NCBI GenBank assembly: GCA_002422605.1
Contig: DISW01000023.1
Span: 472,374-533,956, forward strand
DNA length: 61,583 nt
Reading direction: 5' to 3'
Origin: Bacteriovoracaceae bacterium UBA6200
GTDB lineage: Bacteria; Bdellovibrionota; Bacteriovoracia; Bacteriovoracales; Bacteriovoracaceae
The position numbers were made by a program, and so were the translations under genes. This document shows positions 41,457 to 50,516 of this stretch, piece after piece. How positions within the stretch are numbered: the first letter of the stretch is position 1; every line of letters begins with the position of its first letter. Below the pieces are notes generated by a model. The model saw only the letters and a program-made list of their open reading frames with translations, ran no database searches and was not told where the DNA came from.

Positions 41457-42851
41457 ATGTCACAAGCAGCAACGGCTGCCGCAAATCTGGAAGCGGTAGA
41501 CAACAAGTTCCCTTCCCAGATTAGGTACATCGTAGGTAATGAGGCCTGCGAACGTTACAGCTACTATGGGATGAGATCAATCCTGACTGTATTTATGATT
41601 CAAGTCCTTCTTATGCAGGAAGCTGAAGCTACTTCAGTTTATCACCTGTTTGCAGGGGCCTGTTACTTGTTCCCAATCTTGGGTGCTTATATTTCAGATA
41701 GAATCTGGGGTAAGTATAAAACGATTCTTTACCTTTCCCTTGTTTATTGTGCTGGTCACGCAGTTCTTGCTGTTTGGGAAACAAAGATGGGTCTTTATTA
41801 TGGTCTAGGTCTTATCGCTCTAGGCTCTGGTGGTATTAAGCCATGTGTCTCTGCTCACGTAGGGGATCAGTTTAAGGCCAATCAACAACACCTATTAAAG
41901 AAAGTGTTCGAATTGTTCTATTTCATGATCAACTTCGGTTCATTCTTCTCTACACTTATTACTCCATGGACACTAAAAGCTTTTGGTCCTTCAATCGCTT
42001 TCGGTATTCCAGGTGTTCTTATGTTAGTTGCCACATTCGTATTCTGGTTGGGCCGCAACGATTTCGTGCATGTTCCACCTACAAAATCAGACGGTCACGG
42101 TCTTTTCAATGTTGTGGCTTCTGCCTTCAAACATTCTAATACTCGTAAGACTGGTCAATCGTTCCTTGATGGCGCGGTTAAAGATCACTCTCAAGAGCAA
42201 GTTGATGCGGTTAAAGCGGTTTTTGATATCGCAAAACTTTTCGCTTCAATCACAATCTTCTGGGCCCTATTTGATCAGCACGGTTCATCGTGGGTTGTTC
42301 AAGCTATGAATATGGATCTTATGTTCATGGGAATTCAGTTCGAAGCTTCTCAGATTGCTGCTTGGAACCCGATCATGGTTATGGGTTTAATTCCACTTTT
42401 CTCAATGGTGGTTTATCCATTCCTCGATAAATTAGGAATTACATCAACTCCTATTAAACGTATGACTCTTGGTATGTTTGTAGCTGCTTTGTCTTTCGCT
42501 TTAATCGGCGGGCTTCAATTATGGATGGATACTTCTGCTGATAAGATCAATGTTATGTGGCAGTTCTTCCCATACTTGGTTATCACTATGGCAGAAGTTA
42601 TGATCTCGATTACTGGTCTTGAGTTTGCTTACACTCAGGCACCACGTGCGATGAAATCATCTATCATGTCAATCTGGTTACTAACTGTGTTCTTCGGTAA
42701 CTTGATTACTGCTTACGTTTCAAAAATTAATTTCTTCCCAATCGCATCAACTGGGTACTTCCTGTTCTTTGCGGTCCTTATGGGATTGTCGGCCTTTACT
42801 TTCTGGTACATGGGTTCGAAGTATAAAGTTAAAAATTACATGGAAGGTTAA
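41457..42851 (+). CDS. POT-family proton-dependent oligopeptide transporter
   Basis: 464 residues, major facilitator superfamily with about 12-14 membrane helices. The POT signature near the N terminus reads CERYSYYGMRSIL (the E-x-x-E-R-type proton-coupling region, here NEACERYSYYG), and the second signature is in ELFYFMINFGSFFSTL. Imports di- and tripeptides with protons, plausible for an organism living on prey or protein. AGGAGAG precedes the ATG. Followed by a strong bidirectional terminator. Confidence 0.93.
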   Translation: MSQAATAAANLEAVDNKFPSQIRYIVGNEACERYSYYGMRSILTVFMIQVLLMQEAEATSVYHLFAGACYLFPILGAYISDRIWGKYKTILYLSLVYCAGHAVLAVWETKMGLYYGLGLIALGSGGIKPCVSAHVGDQFKANQQHLLKKVFELFYFMINFGSFFSTLITPWTLKAFGPSIAFGIPGVLMLVATFVFWLGRNDFVHVPPTKSDGHGLFNVVASAFKHSNTRKTGQSFLDGAVKDHSQEQVDAVKAVFDIAKLFASITIFWALFDQHGSSWVVQAMNMDLMFMGIQFEASQIAAWNPIMVMGLIPLFSMVVYPFLDKLGITSTPIKRMTLGMFVAALSFALIGGLQLWMDTSADKINVMWQFFPYLVITMAEVMISITGLEFAYTQAPRAMKSSIMSIWLLTVFFGNLITAYVSKINFFPIASTGYFLFFAVLMGLSAFTFWYMGSKYKVKNYMEG

Positions 42852-42860
42852 TTCCATAGA

Positions 42861-42890
42861 AAAAGCCCCTCGGAAGAGGGGCTTTTTTTT
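42861..42890. terminator. Bidirectional intrinsic terminator
   Basis: AAAGCCCCTC (42862-42871), a GGAA tetraloop, GAGGGGCTTT (42876-42885), then further T residues; the complementary strand also reads into a T tract. It serves the transporter gene and the convergent lipoprotein gene. Confidence 0.9.
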
Positions 42891-44472
42891 ATAATGAACC
42901 ATTAGTGAAGAGTTTAGGATTAAAAAATCCCTCAGTGAAGACCCCTTCAGGGATAGGCTTCCACTGCGTATTGTTATCAAAGTTACCAGGTGTTCTCATC
43001 ATAGGGATATGGTCATCCCAATCAGGCAAATCGTTGAAGAGTAGATTCCCATCAAAATCGCCATCAATTTCTCTTACTATCACAGAGTCTTGACGAGCAT
43101 TTGCATCTCCGGCGCCAATGTCTGAAATAAAGTCATGGAGGTTGAAACTCGGACTTACTCTGTCCCATTCTCTTACCATCATTCTAATTCTTGCTTTAAC
43201 ATCGAAAGCTGTGTCATAGCAGTAAAAGGTATAGAAAGGATTCGTTGTATAAGGGGGAATACCAAGGAACGGTTCAGCTGCCAGTGGTTTTGCAGTGTAG
43301 GTATTTTTTTCGACCGAAAATTTTTCCAATATACTGCCGGCACCAGAGGTGATGATATCATACGGATTTCCAAACGGATCACTCGAGAGTCTTTTATTTT
43401 TTGAATAGGCATCAATCACATCAGGTTGGAAAGTCTTTGCTGTAATTCCCAGAGTGTCGACTCCTGTGGAGCTGAATGCGCTTCTATAAATTGCTAAATT
43501 ACTAGGATTATCATAGTCAATACTTTTACTCGCCAGATTTCTTCTGAAGTTCACATAGGATTTAAGAGATATATCGTTCTCGAGATTATAAAGAGGTTCT
43601 AATTCATACTCTTTAGTAAACGGTTGATTGATAACTGTTTCATTAATTTCAGTGGCCTTCGTCATCGTCTTGGTTAAATTTTGAATCGGACCTTTGATAC
43701 AAGAAGCGACTTTTCCTCCACATCGGATGGTTCTTTTAGAAAATGATGATTTTACAGTTCGAGGGTTGTTGTCATCTTTTGGTGTAGTAGTAACAGTCAG
43801 AGTATCTACAGTGATGACTCCGATGTCGCAATTTTCCCCATCTACTTTTTCATAGTTGAATCGACATAATTCTTCATCTGAGGAGAGTTGAAATTTCAAT
43901 CTTTCTAAAGGATCTATTTTAGTGGAGACAATGTCTCCACAGGTCATAGTGCCATTAGCGGCTTGAATATTTATAACTTGTGCAACAGCTTGATCTTCTA
44001 CATCATCACTAACAGTTGTTTCATTGGCACATTCAACCTCAAGATAATTTCCTGATGAATCGCCAGGAATTCTGTCAAAGAAAGAAAATGGCGAATAGCC
44101 GATATAGTCACAAGAGTTTGCACTGGAATTTACAGAGAACTCCATTCCTCCATGAAGAAGAGAAAGCTCCTCTGCATCGAAATAGCAGGTAATGTCATTT
44201 TTAGCCGTATCCCCTCTGAAGGCTTCACTTGATAGAGCACTGCTGCTTCTGATTTCACAAGGTGATGTCTGGTTTCCTAATCCTGTTTTATGAAGATTGT
44301 AATTGAATAATGGGGAAGAAGTATTCACAACGCTGAAAAAATATTCTGCAGGCGGTACGGCCACATCTGGAAGAGAAGCATCGCCTTTAGTTAGCTCAGG
44401 AGCAACTTTTTCATTACAGGCACTAATTAGCAGGGGCAGCGCCAGCAGTAGGAGTTTTGAAATACCTTTCAT
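42889..44472 (-). CDS. Large lipoprotein of unknown function
   Basis: About 527 residues from the ATG at 44472, which has AAGGA 6 bases upstream. The signal peptide ends in a lipobox LISAC, so the protein is lipidated and probably outer-membrane bound. The mature part is Asp/Asn/Ser-rich, with ten or more cysteines likely in disulfides, and beta-rich in character. Near the C terminus REIDGDFDGNLLFNDLPDWDDH resembles a dockerin/EF-hand-type calcium loop. No catalytic motif recognised. Possibly a surface adhesin-like or structural lipoprotein. Confidence 0.65.
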   Translation of the reverse strand: MKGISKLLLLALPLLISACNEKVAPELTKGDASLPDVAVPPAEYFFSVVNTSSPLFNYNLHKTGLGNQTSPCEIRSSSALSSEAFRGDTAKNDITCYFDAEELSLLHGGMEFSVNSSANSCDYIGYSPFSFFDRIPGDSSGNYLEVECANETTVSDDVEDQAVAQVINIQAANGTMTCGDIVSTKIDPLERLKFQLSSDEELCRFNYEKVDGENCDIGVITVDTLTVTTTPKDDNNPRTVKSSFSKRTIRCGGKVASCIKGPIQNLTKTMTKATEINETVINQPFTKEYELEPLYNLENDISLKSYVNFRRNLASKSIDYDNPSNLAIYRSAFSSTGVDTLGITAKTFQPDVIDAYSKNKRLSSDPFGNPYDIITSGAGSILEKFSVEKNTYTAKPLAAEPFLGIPPYTTNPFYTFYCYDTAFDVKARIRMMVREWDRVSPSFNLHDFISDIGAGDANARQDSVIVREIDGDFDGNLLFNDLPDWDDHIPMMRTPGNFDNNTQWKPIPEGVFTEGFFNPKLFTNGSL

Positions 44473-44579
44473 AATCAATCCTTCGAGGAAAAACCTTAGT
44501 TCTCACACACTCTATCGGACGGAATAAAAAGAAATTGAGAGGGTGTGTTTTTTACTCCTCTTTTTTTTAAGCTCAGGTT

Positions 44580-44620
44580 AGACTCTAGTCCATAAGTACT
44601 TTTATTTTATAATAGAGTCT
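44580..44620. promoter_or_regulatory. Inverted repeat spanning a TATAAT element (operator candidate)
   Basis: AGACTCTA (44580-44587) and TAGAGTCT (44613-44620) are perfect 8-base complements; a consensus TATAAT (44608-44613) lies at the inner edge of the right arm. The site is in the region between the divergent lipoprotein gene and the SH3-like/barrel protein gene and upstream of the latter. A -35 element is weak, which fits a regulated promoter. Confidence 0.45.
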
Positions 44621-44651
44621 CAGATTTCAGACTAAGAAGGTCGGGAAATTG

Positions 44652-45524
44652 ATGTTTTTCTCTCAGAAGCTTAGATTTCAATCACTTTCATTCTTAATAA
44701 AATTAGGCATGCCGTTTAGTCTCTTCTTCTTTTGCCCAGATTTGTTGGCTGCTCAGGATGCCATCGTCACTGCTGAGAGGGCCGTTATTTATTCCGATAG
44801 AGAGATGAAAAGTCCGATTGGATTTGTCAGAAAAGGCCGCAAGGTAAATGTTGGTGAAATCCCTCGTAATAATGCTCAGGTTTATCCGATTGTTGTCTCA
44901 GGTAAAATTGCCTATATTCGCGTCTTAGACCTTACCACAGAGAAAGAATCGGTAGATGCAGATCGATTAGTGGCCGAACGCTTTCGGAAAGTTGCAATAG
45001 AAGTTAAAAAGCAAAAAATTGTAGGATCATATTTTAGATTCAGTTCAACTGCTTCAATGGATCAACATAATGATGAACTTAAAAGCGGTGGTAGTGTTTC
45101 ATGGAATGGAATTTCATTAAAAGGTGAAGTGCTTCTTAAAAACTCATGGGATATCCAGGTCATGGGAACTTACATGGTGGCCGATACTGGGAAGGAACAT
45201 TTTGCTGTCACAGAGATTGGAGCTGGAGTCGCTTTCCGTTTGTTAGATACAAAGAGATTCCTTCTTCGAGGCGAAGGCCAGTTTTTAGGTATACCCTTTA
45301 GCAGCTATGAATTTGAAGATGACTTCTTGAAAAGAAGCTATGGTTACACTATTGGAGCAGGGATTTCTGGGAGTTACTGGTTGTCATCAAGCTGGGCAAT
45401 CGAGAGCTCGTTGGGTTATTACAGAACCCATCTGTTAAAATTCAAATCCCCTGAGCCTTACAAGGAGATCTCTCCGGTCTTCAGCGGCGCTCGACTTTCG
45501 ATCGGTCTTAATTATTCGTTATAA
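44652..45524 (+). CDS. Exported protein with SH3-like domain and barrel-like C-terminal domain
   Basis: About 290 residues from the ATG at 44652 (the preceding TTG is also possible). A signal peptide (to about residue 36) leads into an SH3b-like domain (ERAVIYSDREMKSPIGFVRKGRKVNVGEI and IAYIRVLDL), a helical linker, then a region of amphipathic strands ending SIGLNYSL, typical of outer-membrane barrels. Overall layout is similar to the two exported proteins at 18-20.7 kb. The SH3-like part may bind peptidoglycan. Its 3' end overlaps the convergent membrane protein gene by 17 bases. Confidence 0.65.
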   Translation: MFFSQKLRFQSLSFLIKLGMPFSLFFFCPDLLAAQDAIVTAERAVIYSDREMKSPIGFVRKGRKVNVGEIPRNNAQVYPIVVSGKIAYIRVLDLTTEKESVDADRLVAERFRKVAIEVKKQKIVGSYFRFSSTASMDQHNDELKSGGSVSWNGISLKGEVLLKNSWDIQVMGTYMVADTGKEHFAVTEIGAGVAFRLLDTKRFLLRGEGQFLGIPFSSYEFEDDFLKRSYGYTIGAGISGSYWLSSSWAIESSLGYYRTHLLKFKSPEPYKEISPVFSGARLSIGLNYSL

Positions 45525-46080
45525 GAAGCGTCTTTAATTTCTCAAGATCAACTTTTCTGGAATGACGATCGATCAGAATCTTCTTTCCATCAGCACTTTT
45601 TAACCAAAGAACAAAGTAACCTTTGTTTTGAAACCCGACATTATCCTGACGAGAATTCATCCGGGCAACATTAGGTGTTTCAATAAAGGCTTCCACAGTT
45701 AAGGAGTCATTTTTTTCAACCAGAAATTTTTCAGAGAAAACAGTGATTCCAAAAATTTTATGAATTAAAGAAAGTTGGTTTTTGTTTTTGACGATTCTTT
45801 TCTCATAGAAAAAGAAAGATAAAAGGAAAACAGGAAGGAATCCAATAAACGTTAAGAGCGAGTAACCCAATAAGGCATCAGTGTCATCACCCATAGAAAT
45901 GAGTTTTAAGACCGGCTCCTTAATTCCCAGGAACATAAAAAAAATCATGGTTATTGAGCAAAGGGCATAAAACCAGAAAATATAGGGGAGACCATAAGTC
46001 TTTAAAGTAAGAACTTCGCCATCTTTTATGACAAAATCAGCTTCATCTTCTCCGACTGGAAATACATACATAAGTCCCAT
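45508..46080 (-). CDS. Two-helix membrane protein
   Basis: 190 residues. A short N-terminal polar part (GEDEADFVIKDGEVLTLKTYG), two strong membrane helices (about 33-52 and 71-92), and a soluble C-terminal domain of beta character (KKILIDRHSRKVDLEKLKTLL). No known family. It lies 12 bases after the C45-type hydrolase gene on the same strand and is probably the last gene of that operon. Confidence 0.6.
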   Translation of the reverse strand: MGLMYVFPVGEDEADFVIKDGEVLTLKTYGLPYIFWFYALCSITMIFFMFLGIKEPVLKLISMGDDTDALLGYSLLTFIGFLPVFLLSFFFYEKRIVKNKNQLSLIHKIFGITVFSEKFLVEKNDSLTVEAFIETPNVARMNSRQDNVGFQNKGYFVLWLKSADGKKILIDRHSRKVDLEKLKTLLITNN

Positions 46081-46092
46081 CTAAAAAACCTC

Positions 46093-47643
46093 TTATTTAT
46101 GGTGGGGCGAAAAAACGTCCAGGATTTCCATGCGAGGATAAATGAGTTTCATCCAAGTGGCAAATACTGCTTTATTGGCGGCCTTCTCCTCCCAATAAAG
46201 AGGATGGAGGTGAGTCGAGAGATCCTTAGCGCTGACCGTGCTGGAGAGGCCCAGTTTCTTTTCCAGACGCATAATTAAAAGAAGCCACTGGTCTTTTAAG
46301 GCCTCTGGAGGAGTAAGAGATTTCGTCTTTTTATAGATAAGACCCAATTCTTTAGTGTTCGTCACAAATTTGAAGTCCCATAAGCATAAATAAAAATTCA
46401 TAATCTCTTTCCAAACCGGATGAGGAATGATCGCTAGGGCCATCTGGAGCTCATGGTAAGCGGTTTCAATATCACCTTGATCAAACGCCGCTTGGGCCAG
46501 GGAAGCACGTTTCCAGGCCGTCTCAAAGTCGTTTGGTTGCTCCGCAGGTTTCAAAACTTTAATATCCTGATGTTTTGAAAGAGAGAGTCGTATAATGGCG
46601 TCAGAAGCCACCAAGGCCCCATCTCCTTCCTTTACATCAATATAGCCTTCGGACAGATTGACATAATAGGCACCAACAGTTGAAAGGGTGGCCGCGGAGT
46701 GGACCCATTTTTTATTTTTTTGGTCTGTGACATCTGTTAAGAGGTCAAGAATATGGGAACTCTTTCTGGATGAGAGCTTTGTTTTAGTCCACGATTGGCG
46801 ATTTTCTGAAAATTTTAAATAGGACTCATGTCCTGAGCTGTCTTTTTGAAGCGGAATATTAGTAAAAATCAAAGGGGAGGTATCTTTTAAATTATAGAAT
46901 TCACTATTAAGGGCAGGACCGTCAATATCCAGGGCCTGGGCCGCCCCTGACTTATCAAGCAGGAGAAAGCACCACTTGGTGATGGATGTCTTTTTTTTCA
47001 TCTCTTTTTTAAAATCGATGGCGGAAGAAGCGGCCATTAAGCCGTCGAAAGCGATTTGAAAGATACTCTGACCTTCTTCATGATAAGTAGCCCCTGGCTT
47101 ATGATGGAGAGCAAAGCTCATACCTGATTCATGGATACCTTGAAACATTAAGGGGGCCATCCCTTCACAGCTGTAGGTGAGGAGAGTTGGGGAGTCTTTA
47201 CCTTGCCAGTAATAAAAGCGAGGGCGGGCCTCAAAAATGCCTATGAGAGGAAAATCAAGCAAGCGGACATGACCCACTTCATCTCCCTGCGTGGAGAATA
47301 CACTGGTGCATCCAGGCAGCATGCTTTTGAGTTCAGGAAATATCTGGCCATAATGGGCCGCAAGTTCAAAAAGATTTAAAAAGCTATAGTAGCGATTGGG
47401 GTCAATCCCCATTCCTTGTGAGTAGGCCTTGATACACTTTTCAAAGTACTGATCCTGATTCTTTTTTTTCAGAATTGTTTTGGCCCTGGTAATAATCTCC
47501 TGACCCATCTGCAGCAGGAAATTGGTTGAAAGAAGTTTAATAACCCTTTTTTCAAGCAGGAAGAAGGCTTCTTTCTCTCGTAAACCTAACTGATACAAAT
47601 TTTCTAACGGGTCCCCGATGAGAGGAACAACGGATGTTTTCAT
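46093..47643 (-). CDS. C45-type Ntn hydrolase (acyltransferase-like)
   Basis: 516 residues. The segment LPGCTSVFSTQGDEVGHVRLLDFPL places a candidate nucleophilic cysteine at residue 112, followed by the Arg and Asp pattern of choloylglycine hydrolase and acyl-CoA:6-aminopenicillanate acyltransferase relatives. In the family the cysteine becomes N-terminal by autocleavage, so a 111-residue propeptide is expected; the Asn in later segments fits the oxyanion role. The C-terminal 130 residues are helical with TPR-like pairs. Likely an amidase on an unknown amide. No signal peptide. Starts 1 base after the App1-like gene. Confidence 0.7.
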   Translation of the reverse strand: MKTSVVPLIGDPLENLYQLGLREKEAFFLLEKRVIKLLSTNFLLQMGQEIITRAKTILKKKNQDQYFEKCIKAYSQGMGIDPNRYYSFLNLFELAAHYGQIFPELKSMLPGCTSVFSTQGDEVGHVRLLDFPLIGIFEARPRFYYWQGKDSPTLLTYSCEGMAPLMFQGIHESGMSFALHHKPGATYHEEGQSIFQIAFDGLMAASSAIDFKKEMKKKTSITKWCFLLLDKSGAAQALDIDGPALNSEFYNLKDTSPLIFTNIPLQKDSSGHESYLKFSENRQSWTKTKLSSRKSSHILDLLTDVTDQKNKKWVHSAATLSTVGAYYVNLSEGYIDVKEGDGALVASDAIIRLSLSKHQDIKVLKPAEQPNDFETAWKRASLAQAAFDQGDIETAYHELQMALAIIPHPVWKEIMNFYLCLWDFKFVTNTKELGLIYKKTKSLTPPEALKDQWLLLIMRLEKKLGLSSTVSAKDLSTHLHPLYWEEKAANKAVFATWMKLIYPRMEILDVFSPHHK

Positions 47644-47644
47644 T

Positions 47645-48733
47645 TTAACCTACGTAGTAATGAACAAGATGTTTCAAGTGATTAGCAAAATCCAGTTTGA
47701 AGGTACGATTTTGTAAAGTCTCAAGCATATGAGGTTTACAACGGATGAAAATCCTTAAGCGGCCTTTTGGATGAGCATTACTCATATTTTTTAATTGATA
47801 AAATTTCGAGAGGAAGCGGAAATGCTGCTGGTTTGTGAGCTTAAACGACTCCTCTCTTTTGATATTATTCCACAGTGTCCATGGATCATAGCGCCCGACT
47901 AAAACGGCAGCAAGAGTAAGATAAATTATGGTATCTGATTCGAAGCCATCTCCAATTAGAATCAGGTCATCCGGAATCCCGGTCATAAGAAGAATATTTA
48001 CAATGGTATTGAGTTTATAGAAGCCCTGGGACTTAAGGTCTTTGGTGGAGAGATCACCCTCAAAGAAAGAAAAGATGTTTCGATAATCTTTTAAAAAAAT
48101 GTTGCCGGTAAAAATCTGTCTTTGATAAAGCCAGTCACGGATAGCATTTTCGTAAAAGTGCGGTGAAGCCGAAACGATGAAGGGCTGATAGTTCTCTTCC
48201 ACGAATTCTTTCACAATTTTAATAGAATGATCGACCGGAGGAAAATAATGAATAGGATTTTGCAAAGATAAGTAAAGTTCTTTAACTGAGGAGTAGCGGG
48301 TATCAACTAAGGTCTTATCAAAATCAGTCACCAGAATTTTCTTCGGCTTTTGAATTTTAGTAGGGATGAAGCTTCCAATCAAAAGTTCAAGACCAGGATG
48401 GGACTTTGTCTCATAGAGCCGAAGCTTTGCCACATTTAAGGATTCCGGCTGAGGAAATTTAAAATTAAAATTCCCGAAGCTATCCGAATCAAAGCTTCGT
48501 ATTACGACTTCTTTATCTTCTTCTGAAAGACCAACTACCTTCAGTCTGAACTCATTTGAGGACAATAAACCCATACTTTGAATAGGTTTAGTGGGAACAA
48601 TTTCTTTCAGGTTCTGGTTAATTTCATCCAAAATCTCGAACTTTCCCTGCGAGGAATAGGTCATAGAAGCGCGAATATGAATGTATTCGTCGGATTCGAT
48701 ACCTGTGAAATGGACAAGTTTTGGGCGCCTCAT
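47645..48733 (-). CDS. App1-like HAD phosphatase (DUF2183)
   Basis: About 362 residues from the ATG at 48733; an upstream TTG at 48784 is possible but has no ribosome-binding site. An N-terminal beta domain (about 1-125) precedes a HAD-type catalytic domain with LVTDFDKTLVDT near residue 135 (DxDxT nucleophile and acid), FIVSASPHFYE (motif II Ser) and LILIGDGFESDTIIY (metal Asp pair). The arrangement matches phosphatidate phosphatase App1 domains. The substrate may be a phospholipid but this is not shown. Adjacent to a C45-type Ntn hydrolase gene (1 base apart). Confidence 0.78.
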   Translation of the reverse strand: MRRPKLVHFTGIESDEYIHIRASMTYSSQGKFEILDEINQNLKEIVPTKPIQSMGLLSSNEFRLKVVGLSEEDKEVVIRSFDSDSFGNFNFKFPQPESLNVAKLRLYETKSHPGLELLIGSFIPTKIQKPKKILVTDFDKTLVDTRYSSVKELYLSLQNPIHYFPPVDHSIKIVKEFVEENYQPFIVSASPHFYENAIRDWLYQRQIFTGNIFLKDYRNIFSFFEGDLSTKDLKSQGFYKLNTIVNILLMTGIPDDLILIGDGFESDTIIYLTLAAVLVGRYDPWTLWNNIKREESFKLTNQQHFRFLSKFYQLKNMSNAHPKGRLRIFIRCKPHMLETLQNRTFKLDFANHLKHLVHYYVG

Positions 48734-48793
48734 AATGCTAATTGTAACCCGAAGGAGTGGACATCTCCTCCACTTTTTTGTCAAAATACATAC

Positions 48794-49078
48794 ATGCTTC
48801 AGATGACACTAATTATTAAAGGTAAAGTTCAGCGGGTTGGGTTTCGTTACTCAGTCGTAGACTTTGTTCATTCCAGTAAACTTCCTATCGTTGGTCACGT
48901 GCGTAATATGGCCGATGGTTCAGTCCACGTGATTGCTCAGGGTGATATTGAGGCCCTAAAAGAACTTCATCGTTTTTGCACTAAGGGTCCACCTAGGGCG
49001 GAAGTCAGAGAGGTGAGCGAGGATTTGATTCAGATCAATAGAGCGGATTACTCCGATTTTATCGTCCTTTCGGATTAG
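48794..49078 (+). CDS. acyP: Acylphosphatase
   Basis: About 94 residues from the ATG at 48794 (or 91 from 48803). Hydrolyses acyl phosphates such as acetyl or carbamoyl phosphate. The phosphate-binding GKVQRVGFRYS with its catalytic Arg, and VGHVRNMADGSVHVIAQG with its catalytic Asn, are both intact. The open frame extends much further upstream but this would run antisense through the App1-like gene and add no family sequence. Divergent from that gene and convergent by 4 bases with the coiled-coil gene. Confidence 0.92.
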   Translation: MLQMTLIIKGKVQRVGFRYSVVDFVHSSKLPIVGHVRNMADGSVHVIAQGDIEALKELHRFCTKGPPRAEVREVSEDLIQINRADYSDFIVLSD

Positions 49079-50235
49079 GCCTTTTTCACTGTGAAAGTGA
49101 TCATCCCATTGTCATAACTGGTTTTGACACTTTTTGGATCAAGAATATCTGGTGTTTGAAGTCGTGTTGTGAACGATTCAACTTTGTTGACCTTATTTAT
49201 TGTCCCATCATGTGCTTTATTCGCATCATTATAGCGACGATTCATGGAGACAATAGCTTCTTTGCCATTGAAGGATATGGTGACAGCTTCTTTTGAGTGC
49301 TCTGGAACTTCCATTGAAATTTCCACTCCCGTATCTGTTTGCTTTAATCGTGGAGCAAGGGCCTCAAACTTATAAAAAGGGTCATCGTTTTTTGAAGCGA
49401 TATGAGAAATTTGAGTTGTGAGGCTTGATTTTAGCTTCTCAATGACATTCTTATTTTTTTCTTCAAGAGTCTTAAAATCTGTATTATGGCGAGTCAGCTG
49501 GGATTCGTATTTCTTTTCAAAGAAGAGATCCTGGTCTTTCAGGCCTTTCTTGTAGTTTTCGTCTTTTTTCTCAACATGAGCATTATGAGTGTCAGTTATT
49601 TTTTGCATGTCTAATTGCTGTCTTTGATTGGTCGACATGCGTTCTTTTTTAAACTGATTATCCTGATCATTCTTAATCTTTTCAAAGTTTCTACTGTCTT
49701 CGCTGAAGCGAACATTAAATTCATTTCTTTGATGATTGAGCTTCTTTTGATTGTAGCTTTCAACCTCGGTGAGTTGTTCTTGTTTTTCCAGTTTGGTATT
49801 TTCTATGCGGCCTTGACCATCAACATGAACTTTCCTTGCTTCACGTTCATAGCGGTCATTCAATTCTTCTAAATGGAGAGAATTATCTGCATTAAGTCTT
49901 TCTCTTTCCAAAGAGAGTTTTGTCTGGTGAGCAGCCTTTTGAGTTTCTGTAGCGTTCTTCAGTTCTTTTAATTCTTTTTCTGTCAGAGCTTTTGTTTGCT
50001 GAAGATGATCCCGCATTTCAGCGAGGATTTTTTCTTTTTTTGCGGCCTGTTGATTAATGTGATGGTGATGATTATGTTCGATATCTACTATCTCGGAAGC
50101 ATGGGCCTTCTTTTGCTCGGCCTTAATGTTCTGATGAGAATTTTCAATCGTCTTAATTTCCCGTTCACCACGTCGTTTAACGGCATCAATTTGGCGGGAA
50201 TTTAATTTTTCAACGTTACGAATGGCATCACTCAT
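49075..50235 (-). CDS. Long coiled-coil protein with C-terminal Hsp20/alpha-crystallin-like domain
   Basis: 386 residues. The first 280 contain no proline and are very rich in Lys, Glu, Gln, Asn and His (including HNHHHH near residue 54), in heptad-like patterns: a long coiled-coil rod. The last 90 residues are beta-rich (TGVEISMEVPEHSKEAVTISFNGKEAIVSMNRRY, then FTTRLQTPDILDPKSVKTSYDNGMITFTV), matching the alpha-crystallin fold of small heat-shock proteins, including the L.P.-.D...-..Y.NG-.L pattern. This order is unusual. Overlaps by ATGA with the next upstream gene in a three-gene set. Function unknown; scaffold or holdase are possible. Confidence 0.65.
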   Translation of the reverse strand: MSDAIRNVEKLNSRQIDAVKRRGEREIKTIENSHQNIKAEQKKAHASEIVDIEHNHHHHINQQAAKKEKILAEMRDHLQQTKALTEKELKELKNATETQKAAHQTKLSLERERLNADNSLHLEELNDRYEREARKVHVDGQGRIENTKLEKQEQLTEVESYNQKKLNHQRNEFNVRFSEDSRNFEKIKNDQDNQFKKERMSTNQRQQLDMQKITDTHNAHVEKKDENYKKGLKDQDLFFEKKYESQLTRHNTDFKTLEEKNKNVIEKLKSSLTTQISHIASKNDDPFYKFEALAPRLKQTDTGVEISMEVPEHSKEAVTISFNGKEAIVSMNRRYNDANKAHDGTINKVNKVESFTTRLQTPDILDPKSVKTSYDNGMITFTVKKA

Positions 50236-50516
50236 TGAACTGGATTCTCCTGATCATAGGGATGGTCGCAGATCTTCTGCCCTTTACCAGTATATCCCGG
50301 ACAGATCCAGGTGCGAAGTAATTCTACTGTAACATATCCTCCGCCATGGTAGCTTTTATACATTTGCGGATTTAGTGTCGAAACAATGTATTGGGCCTGA
50401 GCACGAGTAGCAACGGCATAAGGATCATTGGTTTTAACCAGATACTGATAGGCCCTGTACTCGGCAAGAGCTCCAAAAGAAAACGTGAATGAGAGCAGAA
50501 GGAGGAGTTTAATCAA
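50232..50516 (-). CDS. Small secreted protein
   Basis: 94 residues. Signal peptide LLLLLSFTFSFGALA, then a 76-residue mature part with two cysteines (RTWICPGYTGKGQKICDH) likely forming a disulfide and an aromatic-rich YRAYQYLV/YHGGGYVTVE stretch. No family known. Starts and ends in 4-base overlaps with its neighbours (50513-50516 and 50232-50235), so it is translated with the coiled-coil/Hsp20-like protein and the small helical protein. Confidence 0.65.
   Translation of the reverse strand: MIKLLLLLSFTFSFGALAEYRAYQYLVKTNDPYAVATRAQAQYIVSTLNPQMYKSYHGGGYVTVELLRTWICPGYTGKGQKICDHPYDQENPVQ

Noticed and set aside
48578..48793. N-terminal extension of acylphosphatase
   Set aside because: The added 72 residues run antisense through the App1-like gene and the family starts at 48794 or 48803.
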